8,881 nt of DNA from Actinomycetales bacterium. GTDB taxonomy: Bacteria; Actinomycetota; Actinomycetes; Actinomycetales; Cellulomonadaceae. The notes beneath the pieces are model-generated. The model made no database searches. It had not been told where the DNA came from and saw nothing but the letters and a program-made list of their open reading frames with translations. Location of the stretch: assembly GCA_012514545.1 (NCBI GenBank), contig JAAZAC010000085.1:1-8881 (forward strand), given 5' to 3'. Shown here one piece after another: positions 1 to 5,257 of the stretch (the first letter of the stretch is position 1; each line of letters opens with the position of its first letter). The position numbers were made by a program, and so were the translations under genes.

Positions 1-598
1 CGCCGTCGGGGGCGTCGCCGTCGGGGGCGTCGTCGCCGGGCTCGGCGTCTGCGCCGTCGGGCTGGTCGTCGGGCGCGGCGGGCGCGTCCCACGCGTGCGC
101 GACGCCCTCGAGGAAGCCGCGGGCCCGCTCGGTGCGGGGGTAGGCGGCGAGGAGAGCCCAGAACTCGGGCCCGTGCCCGGCGCAGAGCAGGTGCGCGAGC
201 TCGTGCAGCAGGACGTAGTCGAGCACCCAGCCGGGCATGCCCTGCAGCCGGGTCGAGATCCGGATGGTGCCCTCGGCGACCGTGCACGACCCCCAGCGCC
301 GGCCCTGCCGGGTCGACCACGTGACGCTCGTCGGGCGCGCCTGGCCGCCCAGGTACTGCCGGGAGAGCTCCGCGGCCCGGGCGGCGAGCCGCTCGTCCGA
401 CGGGCGGCGCTTGCGCTCCGACGCCTCCACCTTGGCGACCATCCGCCGCACCCACTCGCGCTCCTGGACGCGCGTGAAGCGGTCGGGGATCGCGACGACG
501 AGCCGCCCGCCCTCGCGGAAGGCGGTCACGGTGCGCTTGCGGCGTCGGCTGCGGCGGACCTCGACGTCGTACGCGAGGGGCTCGGGGGTGGCGGGCAC
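1..598 (-). CDS. YgjP/DUF45-type zinc metallopeptidase, C-terminus cut by window edge
   Basis: The reading frame runs from GTG at 598 off the left edge, giving 199 visible residues. It carries HELAH at residues 132-136 followed by GHGPEFW with a third His at 142. This is the H-E-x-x-H...H zinc site of the YgjP-like/SprT-related (DUF45, M48-like) metallopeptidase family. The preceding RWGSC at 101-105 and the conserved tyrosine and leucines before HELAH also fit the family. The substrate is unknown for most members. The only start candidate after the in-frame TAG at 610-608 is GTG 598. It has no clear Shine-Dalgarno, but a TAGCGT -10 box ends 6 nt before it, so translation is probably leaderless. 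After the family domain ends near residue 165 the tail becomes Asp/Pro/Gly/Ala-rich, with a repeated DAPDG unit from a 15-bp tandem repeat at 2-31. The gene is divergent from the DUF5679 gene. The family call is firm; the biological role is not known. Confidence 0.88.
   Translation of the reverse strand, partial: MPATPEPLAYDVEVRRSRRRKRTVTAFREGGRLVVAIPDRFTRVQEREWVRRMVAKVEASERKRRPSDERLAARAAELSRQYLGGQARPTSVTWSTRQGRRWGSCTVAEGTIRISTRLQGMPGWVLDYVLLHELAHLLCAGHGPEFWALLAAYPRTERARGFLEGVAHAWDAPAAPDDQPDGADAEPGDDAPDGDAPDG
2..31. repeat. Two tandem copies of a 15-bp unit in the metallopeptidase tail
   Basis: GCCGTCGGGGGCGTC occurs twice in a row (2-16 and 17-31). On the minus strand it encodes DAPDG twice. 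It is in frame, so copy-number change would only lengthen or shorten the disordered acidic tail. The array may continue beyond the window. Confidence 0.75.
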
Positions 599-604
599 GG
601 GAGC

Positions 605-610
605 ACGCTA
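605..610 (-). promoter_or_regulatory. -10 box of the metallopeptidase gene, leaderless arrangement
   Basis: TAGCGT on the minus strand (610 to 605) matches TAnnnT and is followed by 6 nt and then the GTG start at 598. A transcript starting 6-7 nt after the box would begin at or next to the start codon. No convincing -35 was seen. The same box and spacing occur before the phosphotransferase at 6585. Confidence 0.5.
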
Positions 611-651
611 GCCCCCGCCGCCCACGCCCGCCGCGCCCGTGCACAGCCCCG

Positions 652-726
652 CACGCGGGCCCGCGTGACGGGAGCACGCCCACGCGGGGCTCCCGCACGG
701 TCCGTGCGGAACCGACCCGAACGGGT
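652..726. repeat. Three short palindromes in the divergent intergenic region
   Basis: The 306-bp region 599-904 between two divergent genes contains no further ORF that I can support. It does hold a perfect 16-bp palindrome at 652-667 (CACGCGGG/CCCGCGTG), an 8-bp inverted repeat around one T at 693-709 (CCGCACGG T CCGTGCGG), and a 5-bp inverted repeat at 715-726 (ACCCG AA CGGGT). Spacing between their centres is about 41 and 20 bp. They could be operators or simply G+C-rich chance. No regulator is assigned. Confidence 0.5.
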
Positions 727-777
727 GAATCGGGGGCCCACGGGCGCGCCACGCCGTCCCGACTCGGCCCCCGACGT

Positions 778-806
778 GCGACAGGCCCGCACACGGCCAC
801 TACGCT
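778..806 (+). promoter_or_regulatory. Candidate promoter of the DUF5679 gene
   Basis: GCGACA (778-783) and TACGCT (801-806) are separated by 17 bp. They resemble the GACA half of a -35 and a TAnnnT -10. Transcription would start near 813, giving about a 92-nt 5' UTR before the ATG at 905. This is a sequence resemblance only. Confidence 0.4.
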
Positions 807-904
807 GGCGCGTGCACGGTGACGTCCGGCCCTCCGGCCGCGGCGCATCGACGCCGGCCGGGTGATCACGTCCGGTGCGCAAGCCTTTCGAACGGAGACG
901 ACTC

Positions 905-1060
905 ATGGCCGAGACCTACAAGGGCGAGTTCTACTGTGTGAAGTGCAAGGAGAAGCGCGAGGCGGAGGGCGAGATCGCCGTCGCGAACGGCCGCAAGATG
1001 GCCAAGGGCGTGTGCCCCGTGTGCGGCACCAAGCTCAACCGGATCCTCGGCAAGGCCTGA
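905..1060 (+). CDS. DUF5679-like small zinc-ribbon protein, 51 aa
   Basis: The protein is 51 residues with CVKC at 11-14 and CPVC at 37-40, two CxxC knuckles that should bind one zinc ion. The aromatic start (KGEFYC), the basic middle (NGRKMAKG) and CPVCGTK followed by RILG match the DUF5679 family of stand-alone actinobacterial mini-proteins, whose function is unknown. ATG 905 is chosen over an in-frame start at 875 because GGAG at 894-897 lies 7 nt before it. Codons are nearly all the preferred C- or G-ending ones, with many AAG Lys. It has its own promoter candidate upstream and a strong terminator 12 nt after the stop, so it is probably an independent, well-expressed monocistronic gene. 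A nucleic-acid or ribosome-associated role would be typical of a tiny basic zinc ribbon but is not shown here. Confidence 0.88.
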   Translation: MAETYKGEFYCVKCKEKREAEGEIAVANGRKMAKGVCPVCGTKLNRILGKA

Positions 1061-1071
1061 TCCGACGGGTC

Positions 1072-1114
1072 GAGAGGGCGGCTCCCCGCGGGGAGCCGCC
1101 CTCTCCGCATCTTT
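1072..1114 (+). terminator. Intrinsic terminator after the DUF5679 gene
   Basis: A perfect 34-nt inverted repeat (1072-1105), with arms GAGAGGGCGGCTCCCCG and its complement, starts 12 nt after the DUF5679 stop. It is followed by CGCATCTTT. The stem is very strong and the T-tract short, as usual in high-G+C actinobacteria. It separates the DUF5679 gene from the ThiF-like gene. Confidence 0.85.
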
Positions 1115-1204
1115 GGGCCGTTCCGGTGCCCGACGCCGATCGCGGCCTGTGGACACCGCACCGGGCCGCCGCGCGCCCGCCAGGCTGGGCGCGGAGGTGG
1201 TCAC

Positions 1205-2251
1205 GTGCGGCTCCGGACACGCCTGGTCCTGTGGCAGGGCCCCACGCAGGTGCGGGTGGGCACCGACCCGCGCTGGTCGGTGGTGCTGACCGACCTCAGC
1301 CCGTCCGCGGCCCGCGCCCTCGCCGCGCTGCCCCGCGACGCCGACGAGCGGGCCGTCCGCGCCGTCCTCGCCGCCGAGCAGGTCGCGGCCGACGAGGCCG
1401 ACGCCGTCCTCGACCACCTGCGGGCCGCGCGCCTCCTCGTCCCCGCGGCCCCCAGCGCGCCCGCCTCCCCCGACGCCGCCGCGTGGGCGCTCCTCGAGGC
1501 CGACGGCGACGCGTCCGAGGTGCTCGCGCGGCGCCGCGCGGCGTGCGTGCAGGTCACGGGGCTCGGGCGGCTCGGCGCCGGCCTCGCGCTCACGCTGGCC
1601 GCGGCGGGCGTCGGGCACCTCGACCTCGCGGACACCTCGCCGGTCACGCGCCACGAGGTCGGCTGGGCGGGCGTCGCCGCGCGGGACGTCGGCCGGCCCC
1701 GGCGGGACGCCGTCGCGCGCGCCCTGCACGACGCCGCACCCGCCGTGCGCACGCCCCGGGCGCCCGCGGGCCCGCCGGACCTCGTCGTGCTCGTCGAGCA
1801 CCACGTCGCCGACCCGACCCGCCACCGGCCCCTGGTGACGGACGGCACGCCGCACCTGTCCGTCGTCGTGCGGGAGGCGTCCGTGCTGGTGGGGCCGCTG
1901 GTGCGGCCGGGGCGCACGCCGTGCCTGCGCTGCCTCGACGCGCTGCGGGCCGACGTCGACCCCGCCTGGCCCACCGTCGCGGCCCAGCTCGCGGTCCGGC
2001 CGCCGGAGCCGGAGGAGACGCTGCTCGCCGCCGTCGGCGCGTCCCTGGCGGCTGCGCAGGCGCTGGCCTTCCTGGACGGCCGGCGCGCGGCGACCGAGGG
2101 CGCGACCCTCGAGGTCGCGCTGCCCGACGCCGTCCCCCGCCTCGCGCGCTTCGACGTCCACCCCGCGTGCGGCTGCGGCGGGCTGCCGGGGGCGCAGACG
2201 CGAGGCGGCGCCCCGCCGAAGCGGGGCGCCGCCGGTGTCGTCCGAGCGTGA
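1205..2251 (+). CDS. Orphan ThiF/E1-like protein with N-terminal RRE-like region
   Basis: The protein is 348 residues and starts at GTG 1205, with GGAGG at 1193-1197 seven nt upstream. Residues 1-80 look like the small winged-helix (PqqD/RRE-like) region found before E1 domains in azole/RiPP cyclodehydratase 'C' proteins: strands, then leucine-rich helices ending in LLV. Residues 113-175 form a Rossmann segment with GLGRLG (119-124), an acidic strand end (D140, D143) and DVGRPRRDA (161-169), which parallels the E1 'D-x-G-x-x-K' element. CLRC (240-243) and CGC (322-324) supply the four cysteines of a structural zinc site. The E1 SNLxRQ element is replaced by a TRHEVGW-type sequence, so adenylating activity is uncertain. 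No YcaO, dehydrogenase or precursor peptide lies in the window. The last residues, rich in Gly, Ala, Pro and Arg, are encoded by a terminator hairpin. ThiF superfamily membership is fairly sure; substrate and activity are unknown. Confidence 0.75.
   Translation: MRLRTRLVLWQGPTQVRVGTDPRWSVVLTDLSPSAARALAALPRDADERAVRAVLAAEQVAADEADAVLDHLRAARLLVPAAPSAPASPDAAAWALLEADGDASEVLARRRAACVQVTGLGRLGAGLALTLAAAGVGHLDLADTSPVTRHEVGWAGVAARDVGRPRRDAVARALHDAAPAVRTPRAPAGPPDLVVLVEHHVADPTRHRPLVTDGTPHLSVVVREASVLVGPLVRPGRTPCLRCLDALRADVDPAWPTVAAQLAVRPPEPEETLLAAVGASLAAAQALAFLDGRRAATEGATLEVALPDAVPRLARFDVHPACGCGGLPGAQTRGGAPPKRGAAGVVRA
2204..2233. terminator. Perfect stem-loop between convergent thiF-like and whiB7 genes
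   Basis: Arms GGCGGCGCCCCGC (2204-2216) and GCGGGGCGCCGCC (2221-2233) pair perfectly over 13 bp around a CGAA tetraloop. It lies inside the last codons of the ThiF-like gene and 40 nt past the whiB7 stop. It can therefore serve transcription from both sides. Neither side has a real T-tract, so termination strength is uncertain. Confidence 0.7.
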
Positions 2252-2272
2252 CGACAGTCTCGTGAGGGTGCC

Positions 2273-2638
2273 TCAGGCCGCGGTGCTCTCGTCCTTGCGC
2301 GGGCGTCCCCGGCCCCGCTTGCGCGGGACGACGACGCCGCCGACGAACACCTCGCCACCCCAGACGCCCCAGGGCTCCCGCCGGGCGATCGCGCCGGCCA
2401 GGCACCCCTCCCGGATCGGGCACTCGCGGCAGAGCGACTTCGCGAGCTCCACCTCGGCGGTGGACTCCGCGAACCACAGCTCGGCGTCGTGCTCACGACA
2501 CGGGATGAGCGTGGCGACCAACCGGTCGAACTGCTCCTCCTCGGAGAGGTCCGTCTGCCCGGAGGGGGCGGCCGACCGCACGGGATGAGAGCCGGTGGTG
2601 CCCTCGTTCAGTGAATCGAGCAGCGTGGTGAGCCGCAC
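2273..2638 (-). CDS. whiB7: WhiB7 iron-sulfur transcription factor
   Basis: The protein is 121 residues with four cysteines, C47, C70, C73 and C79, arranged as in Wbl proteins to hold a [4Fe-4S] cluster. The EPWGVWGGE turn (88-96) is the contact region for the primary sigma factor. A C-terminal AT-hook, RGRGRPRK (108-115), identifies the WhiB7 subclass (WblC in streptomycetes), which binds AT-rich DNA next to the -35 of its targets. In known systems WhiB7 activates intrinsic resistance to macrolides, lincosamides, tetracyclines and other ribosome inhibitors, plus redox genes, and activates its own gene. The start is GTG 2638, with GGAGG at 2648-2644 five nt upstream. The synteny uvrD2-whiB7 supports the call. 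Expression should be controlled by the attenuator leader listed separately. The N-terminal 30 residues are not part of the conserved fold. Confidence 0.96.
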   Translation of the reverse strand: MRLTTLLDSLNEGTTGSHPVRSAAPSGQTDLSEEEQFDRLVATLIPCREHDAELWFAESTAEVELAKSLCRECPIREGCLAGAIARREPWGVWGGEVFVGGVVVPRKRGRGRPRKDESTAA

Positions 2639-2714
2639 GATGTCCTCCCTGGTCCGGTTCGATCAACGTCAGGTGCCGGGACGGCGACCGTTCGCGATCC
2701 GGCCGGGGGCCGGG

Positions 2715-2754
2715 AAAGACGAAGGCCGCGGGTCCCGAGTGGACTCCGCGGCCT
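2715..2754 (-). terminator. Attenuator terminator in the whiB7 leader
   Basis: On the minus strand AGGCCGCGG (2754-2746) pairs with CCGCGGCCT (2731-2723). Past a bulged A2745, GTCC (2744-2741) pairs with GGAC (2735-2732) around a 5-nt loop. The tail TCGTCTTT (2722-2715) is T-rich for this genome. It begins 15 nt after the uORF stop and lies about 75 nt before the whiB7 start, inside the leader. A terminated leader RNA of roughly 310 nt is expected. Confidence 0.88.
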
Positions 2755-2801
2755 GGACGGCTCGGTCTGTCAGACCGTCGGTGGTGCGGAGTCGTGCTCG
2801 G
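2735..2801 (-). promoter_or_regulatory. Antiterminator alternative to the whiB7 leader terminator
   Basis: GACTCCGC (2793-2786), inside the last codons of the uORF, is perfectly complementary to GCGGAGTC (2749-2742), which is the left arm and loop side of the terminator. Beyond a 3/2-nt internal loop, CCGAG (2801-2797) pairs with CTCGG (2739-2735). The two structures exclude each other. A small hairpin, CGGTCTG-A-CAGACCG (2777-2763), sits between the arms and contains the uORF stop codon. A ribosome finishing the uORF would cover 2793-2786 and favour the terminator. A ribosome stalled or dropped off earlier would leave it free to prevent termination. The pairing is seen in the sequence; the mechanism is inferred from known whiB7/wblC leaders. 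Confidence 0.75.
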
Positions 2802-2961
2802 CGGTGGCGCGCTTCCCACGAAGTCGCCACACAGGCCCGAAGGCATCGTTGGTGGCGGCGGCGGGCACACCAGTCCCCTGGAAGCGGGCACCCGTGGGCG
2901 CGGTCACGTGCGTGGCGACGCGCGTGGACGGCGCAAGAACGCCGGACGTGATCACGATCAT
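2770..2961 (-). CDS. whiB7 leader upstream ORF, 63 codons
   Basis: ATG 2961 is preceded by AAGGAGG (2977-2971) with 9 nt spacing, among the strongest ribosome binding sites in the window. The 63-residue product (MIVITSGVLAPS...) has no recognisable domain. Its end, SAPPTV, is encoded by the antiterminator arm and the stop-codon hairpin. About 12 of 63 codons end in A or T (for example CTT, GTT, CGA, CCA), clearly more than in neighbouring genes. This suggests selection on RNA structure or translation speed rather than on a protein product. An internal hairpin pairs GTGGCG (2830-2825) with CGCCAC (2809-2804) and CTTC (2823-2820) with GAAG (2815-2812). It lies about 64 nt into the transcript from the predicted start site and ends just ahead of the terminator. 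Its role is as a sensor of ribosome function controlling whiB7. Confidence 0.85.
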   Translation of the reverse strand: MIVITSGVLAPSTRVATHVTAPTGARFQGTGVPAAATNDAFGPVWRLRGKRATAEHDSAPPTV

Positions 2962-2970
2962 CGGTGTCCA

Positions 2971-2977
2971 CCTCCTT
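2971..2977 (-). promoter_or_regulatory. Strong ribosome binding site of the leader ORF
   Basis: AAGGAGG lies 9 nt before ATG 2961. It is the near-consensus anti-16S match expected where a ribosome must initiate often on a regulatory uORF. Confidence 0.85.
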
Positions 2978-3029
2978 CGTCGATCGTTCGGGGCGCGGAC
3001 CGCCCGTCACACCTGCTGGGGACCTGAGC

Positions 3030-3069
3030 ACAGTAGGACCGGCCCCCGACACCGCACAACCGAATTACC
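3030..3069 (-). promoter_or_regulatory. whiB7 promoter with AT-rich WhiB7 box
   Basis: On the minus strand TTGTGC (3059-3054) and TACTGT (3035-3030) are 18 bp apart, giving a transcription start near 3025-3023. Directly upstream of the -35 lies GGTAATTC (3069-3062), a conspicuous AT island in this G+C-rich DNA. AT-rich DNA just upstream of the -35 is the known recognition feature of the WhiB7 AT-hook, so this is the probable autoactivation site. The resulting leader is about 385 nt. Confidence 0.75.
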
Positions 3070-3088
3070 GACACGAGTTCTCACCCGT

Positions 3089-3107
3089 CCGTGAAGATCC
3101 CGTGAAG
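3089..3107 (-). repeat. Direct repeat CTTCACGG with 11-bp period upstream of the whiB7 promoter
   Basis: CTTCACGG occurs at 3107-3100 and 3096-3089 (minus strand). It lies between the uvrD2 stop codon and the AT-rich box, spaced by one helical turn. It could bind a regulator on one DNA face or be the remains of a duplication. Confidence 0.45.
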
Positions 3108-3110
3108 GCG

Positions 3111-5138
3111 TCAGTCCGCGTGCTCGGCGACGATCGCGAGCAGCGACGCGCCGTACTGGTCGATCTTGGCCGGGCCGATGCCGCGGACCCGGGCGAGCTC
3201 GGCCACCGTGCGCGGCTTGGTCTGCGCGATCCCGGCGAGCGTCGCGTCGACGAGCACGGTGTAGGCCGGGCGGTCGATCTCCACCGCCACGCGCGTGCGC
3301 CACTCCCGCAGCGCCTCGAAGAGCGCCGGGTCGTGGTCGCCGGTGAGCTCCACCGCCGGCGTCCTGCGCCGGCCCCCGGCCCGGCGCCCGGGGCCCTCGT
3401 CGGGCCAGATGCCCTCGAGGAACCGGGTCCGGCGCCGGCCACCGCGGCCGCCCGGCGTCCGCGCCCGTGCGTAGCTGAGCTCGAGCACCTCCCGCGCCCG
3501 CGTCACGCCCACGTACAGCAGCCGGCGCTCCTCGGCGATCGCGGCGTCGGTCTCCGCGAGCGAGATCGGCATGAGGCCCTCGCTCAGCCCGACGAGGAAG
3601 ACCGCGTCCCACTCCAGCCCCTTGGCGGCGTGCAGCGAGGCGAGCGTCACGCCGTCGACGGCCGGCGCGTGCTGGGCGGCGGCGCGCTCGTCGAGCTCGG
3701 CGACGAGGGTGGCGAGCGTGGCGGCCGGGTCGCGCGCGAGGTCGTCGGCCAGCGTCACCAGGGCCTGCATCGCGTCCCAGCGCTCGCGGACGGCGCCGCG
3801 CGCGGCGGGGGGCTCGGGGCTCCAGCCCGCGCTCGTCAGCACGTCGCGCGCCGCGTCCGGCAGCGGCACGTCCGCCATCGAGCGGGCGGCGCCGCGCAGC
3901 AGCACGATCGCGTCGCGGACCTCCTTGCGCTGGAAGAACCGCTCGCCGCCGCGCACCTGGTAGCCGATGCCGGCGTCGGCCAGCGCCTGCTCGAAGGCCT
4001 CCGACTGCGCGTTCGTCCGGTACAGGACGGCGATCTCCGACGCCGGCGTGCCCGACGCGATGAGCCGCCCGATGCGCGCGGCGACGCCGGCGGCCTCGGC
4101 CTCGTCGTCGTCGTAGGTGGTGAAGCCCACCGGGGGGCCGGGGGGACGCTGCGCGACCAGCTCCACGCCCGCGGCGCGGCGCCGCGCGCCCGCCCGCACC
4201 CGGTTCGCGAGGTCGACGACCTGCGGCGTCGAGCGGTAGTCGCGGCTGAGCCGGATGACGCGCGCGCCCGGGTGCTTCTCGGCGAACGTCAGGAGGTGGT
4301 GCGGCGTCGCGCCCGTGAACGAGTAGATCGTCTGGTTGGGGTCGCCGACGACGCAGAGCTCGTGGCGCCCGCCGAGCCACTGGTCGAGCAGGTACTGCTG
4401 GGCCGGGGAGACGTCCTGGTACTCGTCGACGACGAAGTGCCGGTACTGCGCGCGGACCTGCTCGGCGACGTCGCGCCGGCTCTCCAGCATGTGCCCGAGC
4501 ATGACGAGCACGTCCTCGAAGTCGACGAAGCCCTGCGCGTCCTTGACCTCCTCGTACGCGGCGAGGAGGCGGGCGACCGTCGACCGGTCGAAGCCCGCGG
4601 GGGCCGGCCGGTCGGTCGCGGTGGCGGCGCGCACGTAGTCGTCGGCCGGGACGAGCGACACCTTGGCCCACTCGATCTCCGAGGCGAGGTCCCGGACGGC
4701 GAGCCGGTCCACCGACAGGCCGAGCCGGGACGCGGCCTCGGCCACCGCGGGGGCCTTGTGCTCGAGGATCCGCGGCGGCGCCCCGCCCACGACCTGCGGC
4801 CAGAAGTAGCTGAGCTGGCGCAGCGCGGCCGCGTGGAACGTGCGGGCCTGCACGCCGCTCACCCCGAGGTCGCGCAACCGCGTGCGCATCTCCCCCGCCG
4901 CGCGCGCCGTGAAGGTCACGGCGAGCACGCTCGTCGCGGGGTACGTGCCCGTCCGGACGGCGTACGCGATGCGGTGCGTGATCGCGCGCGTCTTGCCCGT
5001 GCCGGCGCCCGCGAGCACGCACACCGGGCCGGTGACCGCGAGGGCGACCTCGCGCTGGTCGGGGTCGAGGCGGTCGAGGAGGGCGTCGACGGGCAGGTCG
5101 GCAGCGGGCACGTCGGGGGTGCGGGCGTCGTCGGGCAT
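3111..5138 (-). CDS. uvrD2: UvrD2 family superfamily I DNA helicase with C-terminal HRDC domain
   Basis: The protein is 675 residues. All SF1A helicase motifs are intact: AGAGTGKT (43-50), the TFTARAAGEM motif Ia region (75-84), DEYQD (238-242), GDPNQTIYSF (265-274), LSRDYRST (297-304), SLHAAKGLEWD (501-511) and the arginine-finger region YVGVTRARE (542-550). An HRDC domain follows at about 605-672, including a helix-hairpin-like RVRGIGPAKIDQYG. This HRDC end is the mark of actinobacterial UvrD2, an ATP-dependent 3'-5' helicase that is essential in mycobacteria. The tetracysteine segment that precedes HRDC in the mycobacterial protein is absent: the whole protein has only two Cys (40, 262). 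ATG 5138 is preferred over a 65-residue extension to 5333 because the extension lacks domain content and runs antisense into mrx1. Upstream, a GAGACT -10-like box 7 nt before the ATG and a GGGAG 10 nt before it both occur. Divergent from mrx1. Confidence 0.95.
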   Translation of the reverse strand: MPDDARTPDVPAADLPVDALLDRLDPDQREVALAVTGPVCVLAGAGTGKTRAITHRIAYAVRTGTYPATSVLAVTFTARAAGEMRTRLRDLGVSGVQARTFHAAALRQLSYFWPQVVGGAPPRILEHKAPAVAEAASRLGLSVDRLAVRDLASEIEWAKVSLVPADDYVRAATATDRPAPAGFDRSTVARLLAAYEEVKDAQGFVDFEDVLVMLGHMLESRRDVAEQVRAQYRHFVVDEYQDVSPAQQYLLDQWLGGRHELCVVGDPNQTIYSFTGATPHHLLTFAEKHPGARVIRLSRDYRSTPQVVDLANRVRAGARRRAAGVELVAQRPPGPPVGFTTYDDDEAEAAGVAARIGRLIASGTPASEIAVLYRTNAQSEAFEQALADAGIGYQVRGGERFFQRKEVRDAIVLLRGAARSMADVPLPDAARDVLTSAGWSPEPPAARGAVRERWDAMQALVTLADDLARDPAATLATLVAELDERAAAQHAPAVDGVTLASLHAAKGLEWDAVFLVGLSEGLMPISLAETDAAIAEERRLLYVGVTRAREVLELSYARARTPGGRGGRRRTRFLEGIWPDEGPGRRAGGRRRTPAVELTGDHDPALFEALREWRTRVAVEIDRPAYTVLVDATLAGIAQTKPRTVAELARVRGIGPAKIDQYGASLLAIVAEHAD

Positions 5139-5145
5139 CGGGCCC

Positions 5146-5151
5146 AGTCTC
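5146..5151 (-). promoter_or_regulatory. Candidate -10 box of uvrD2
   Basis: GAGACT (5151-5146, minus strand) keeps the A at position 2 and T at position 6 of a -10 box and is 7 nt before ATG 5138. This is compatible with leaderless transcription. The overlapping GGGAG could instead be a Shine-Dalgarno with a long 10-nt spacer, so the reading is ambiguous. Confidence 0.3.
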
Positions 5152-5257
5152 CCAGGCCCGGCCGACACGCCGCCCGGCGTCCCCACAGCCGGGAGGGGTC
5201 GGGAGGACCGGCGCGGGACGGGGACCCGAACCGCCCGCGCGGGCGCCGTCGGCGGGG

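Noticed and set aside
875..904. Earlier in-frame start for the DUF5679 protein at 875
   Set aside because: The extension overlaps the Shine-Dalgarno of ATG 905 and does not resemble the family, which begins near MAETYKGEFYC.
1150..1186. TGGACA and CAGGCT as a promoter for the ThiF-like gene
   Set aside because: The spacing of about 25 bp is too long for a standard promoter, so no promoter is called there.
862..2265. 467-codon plus-strand frame over the DUF5679 and ThiF-like genes
   Set aside because: Arg/Pro/Ala-only composition and no domain. It is a frame shadow produced by high G+C.
2595..3094. Plus-strand ORFs opposite the whiB7 leader
   Set aside because: No ribosome binding site with good spacing and no domain. 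The minus strand has a full promoter, uORF and attenuator explanation.
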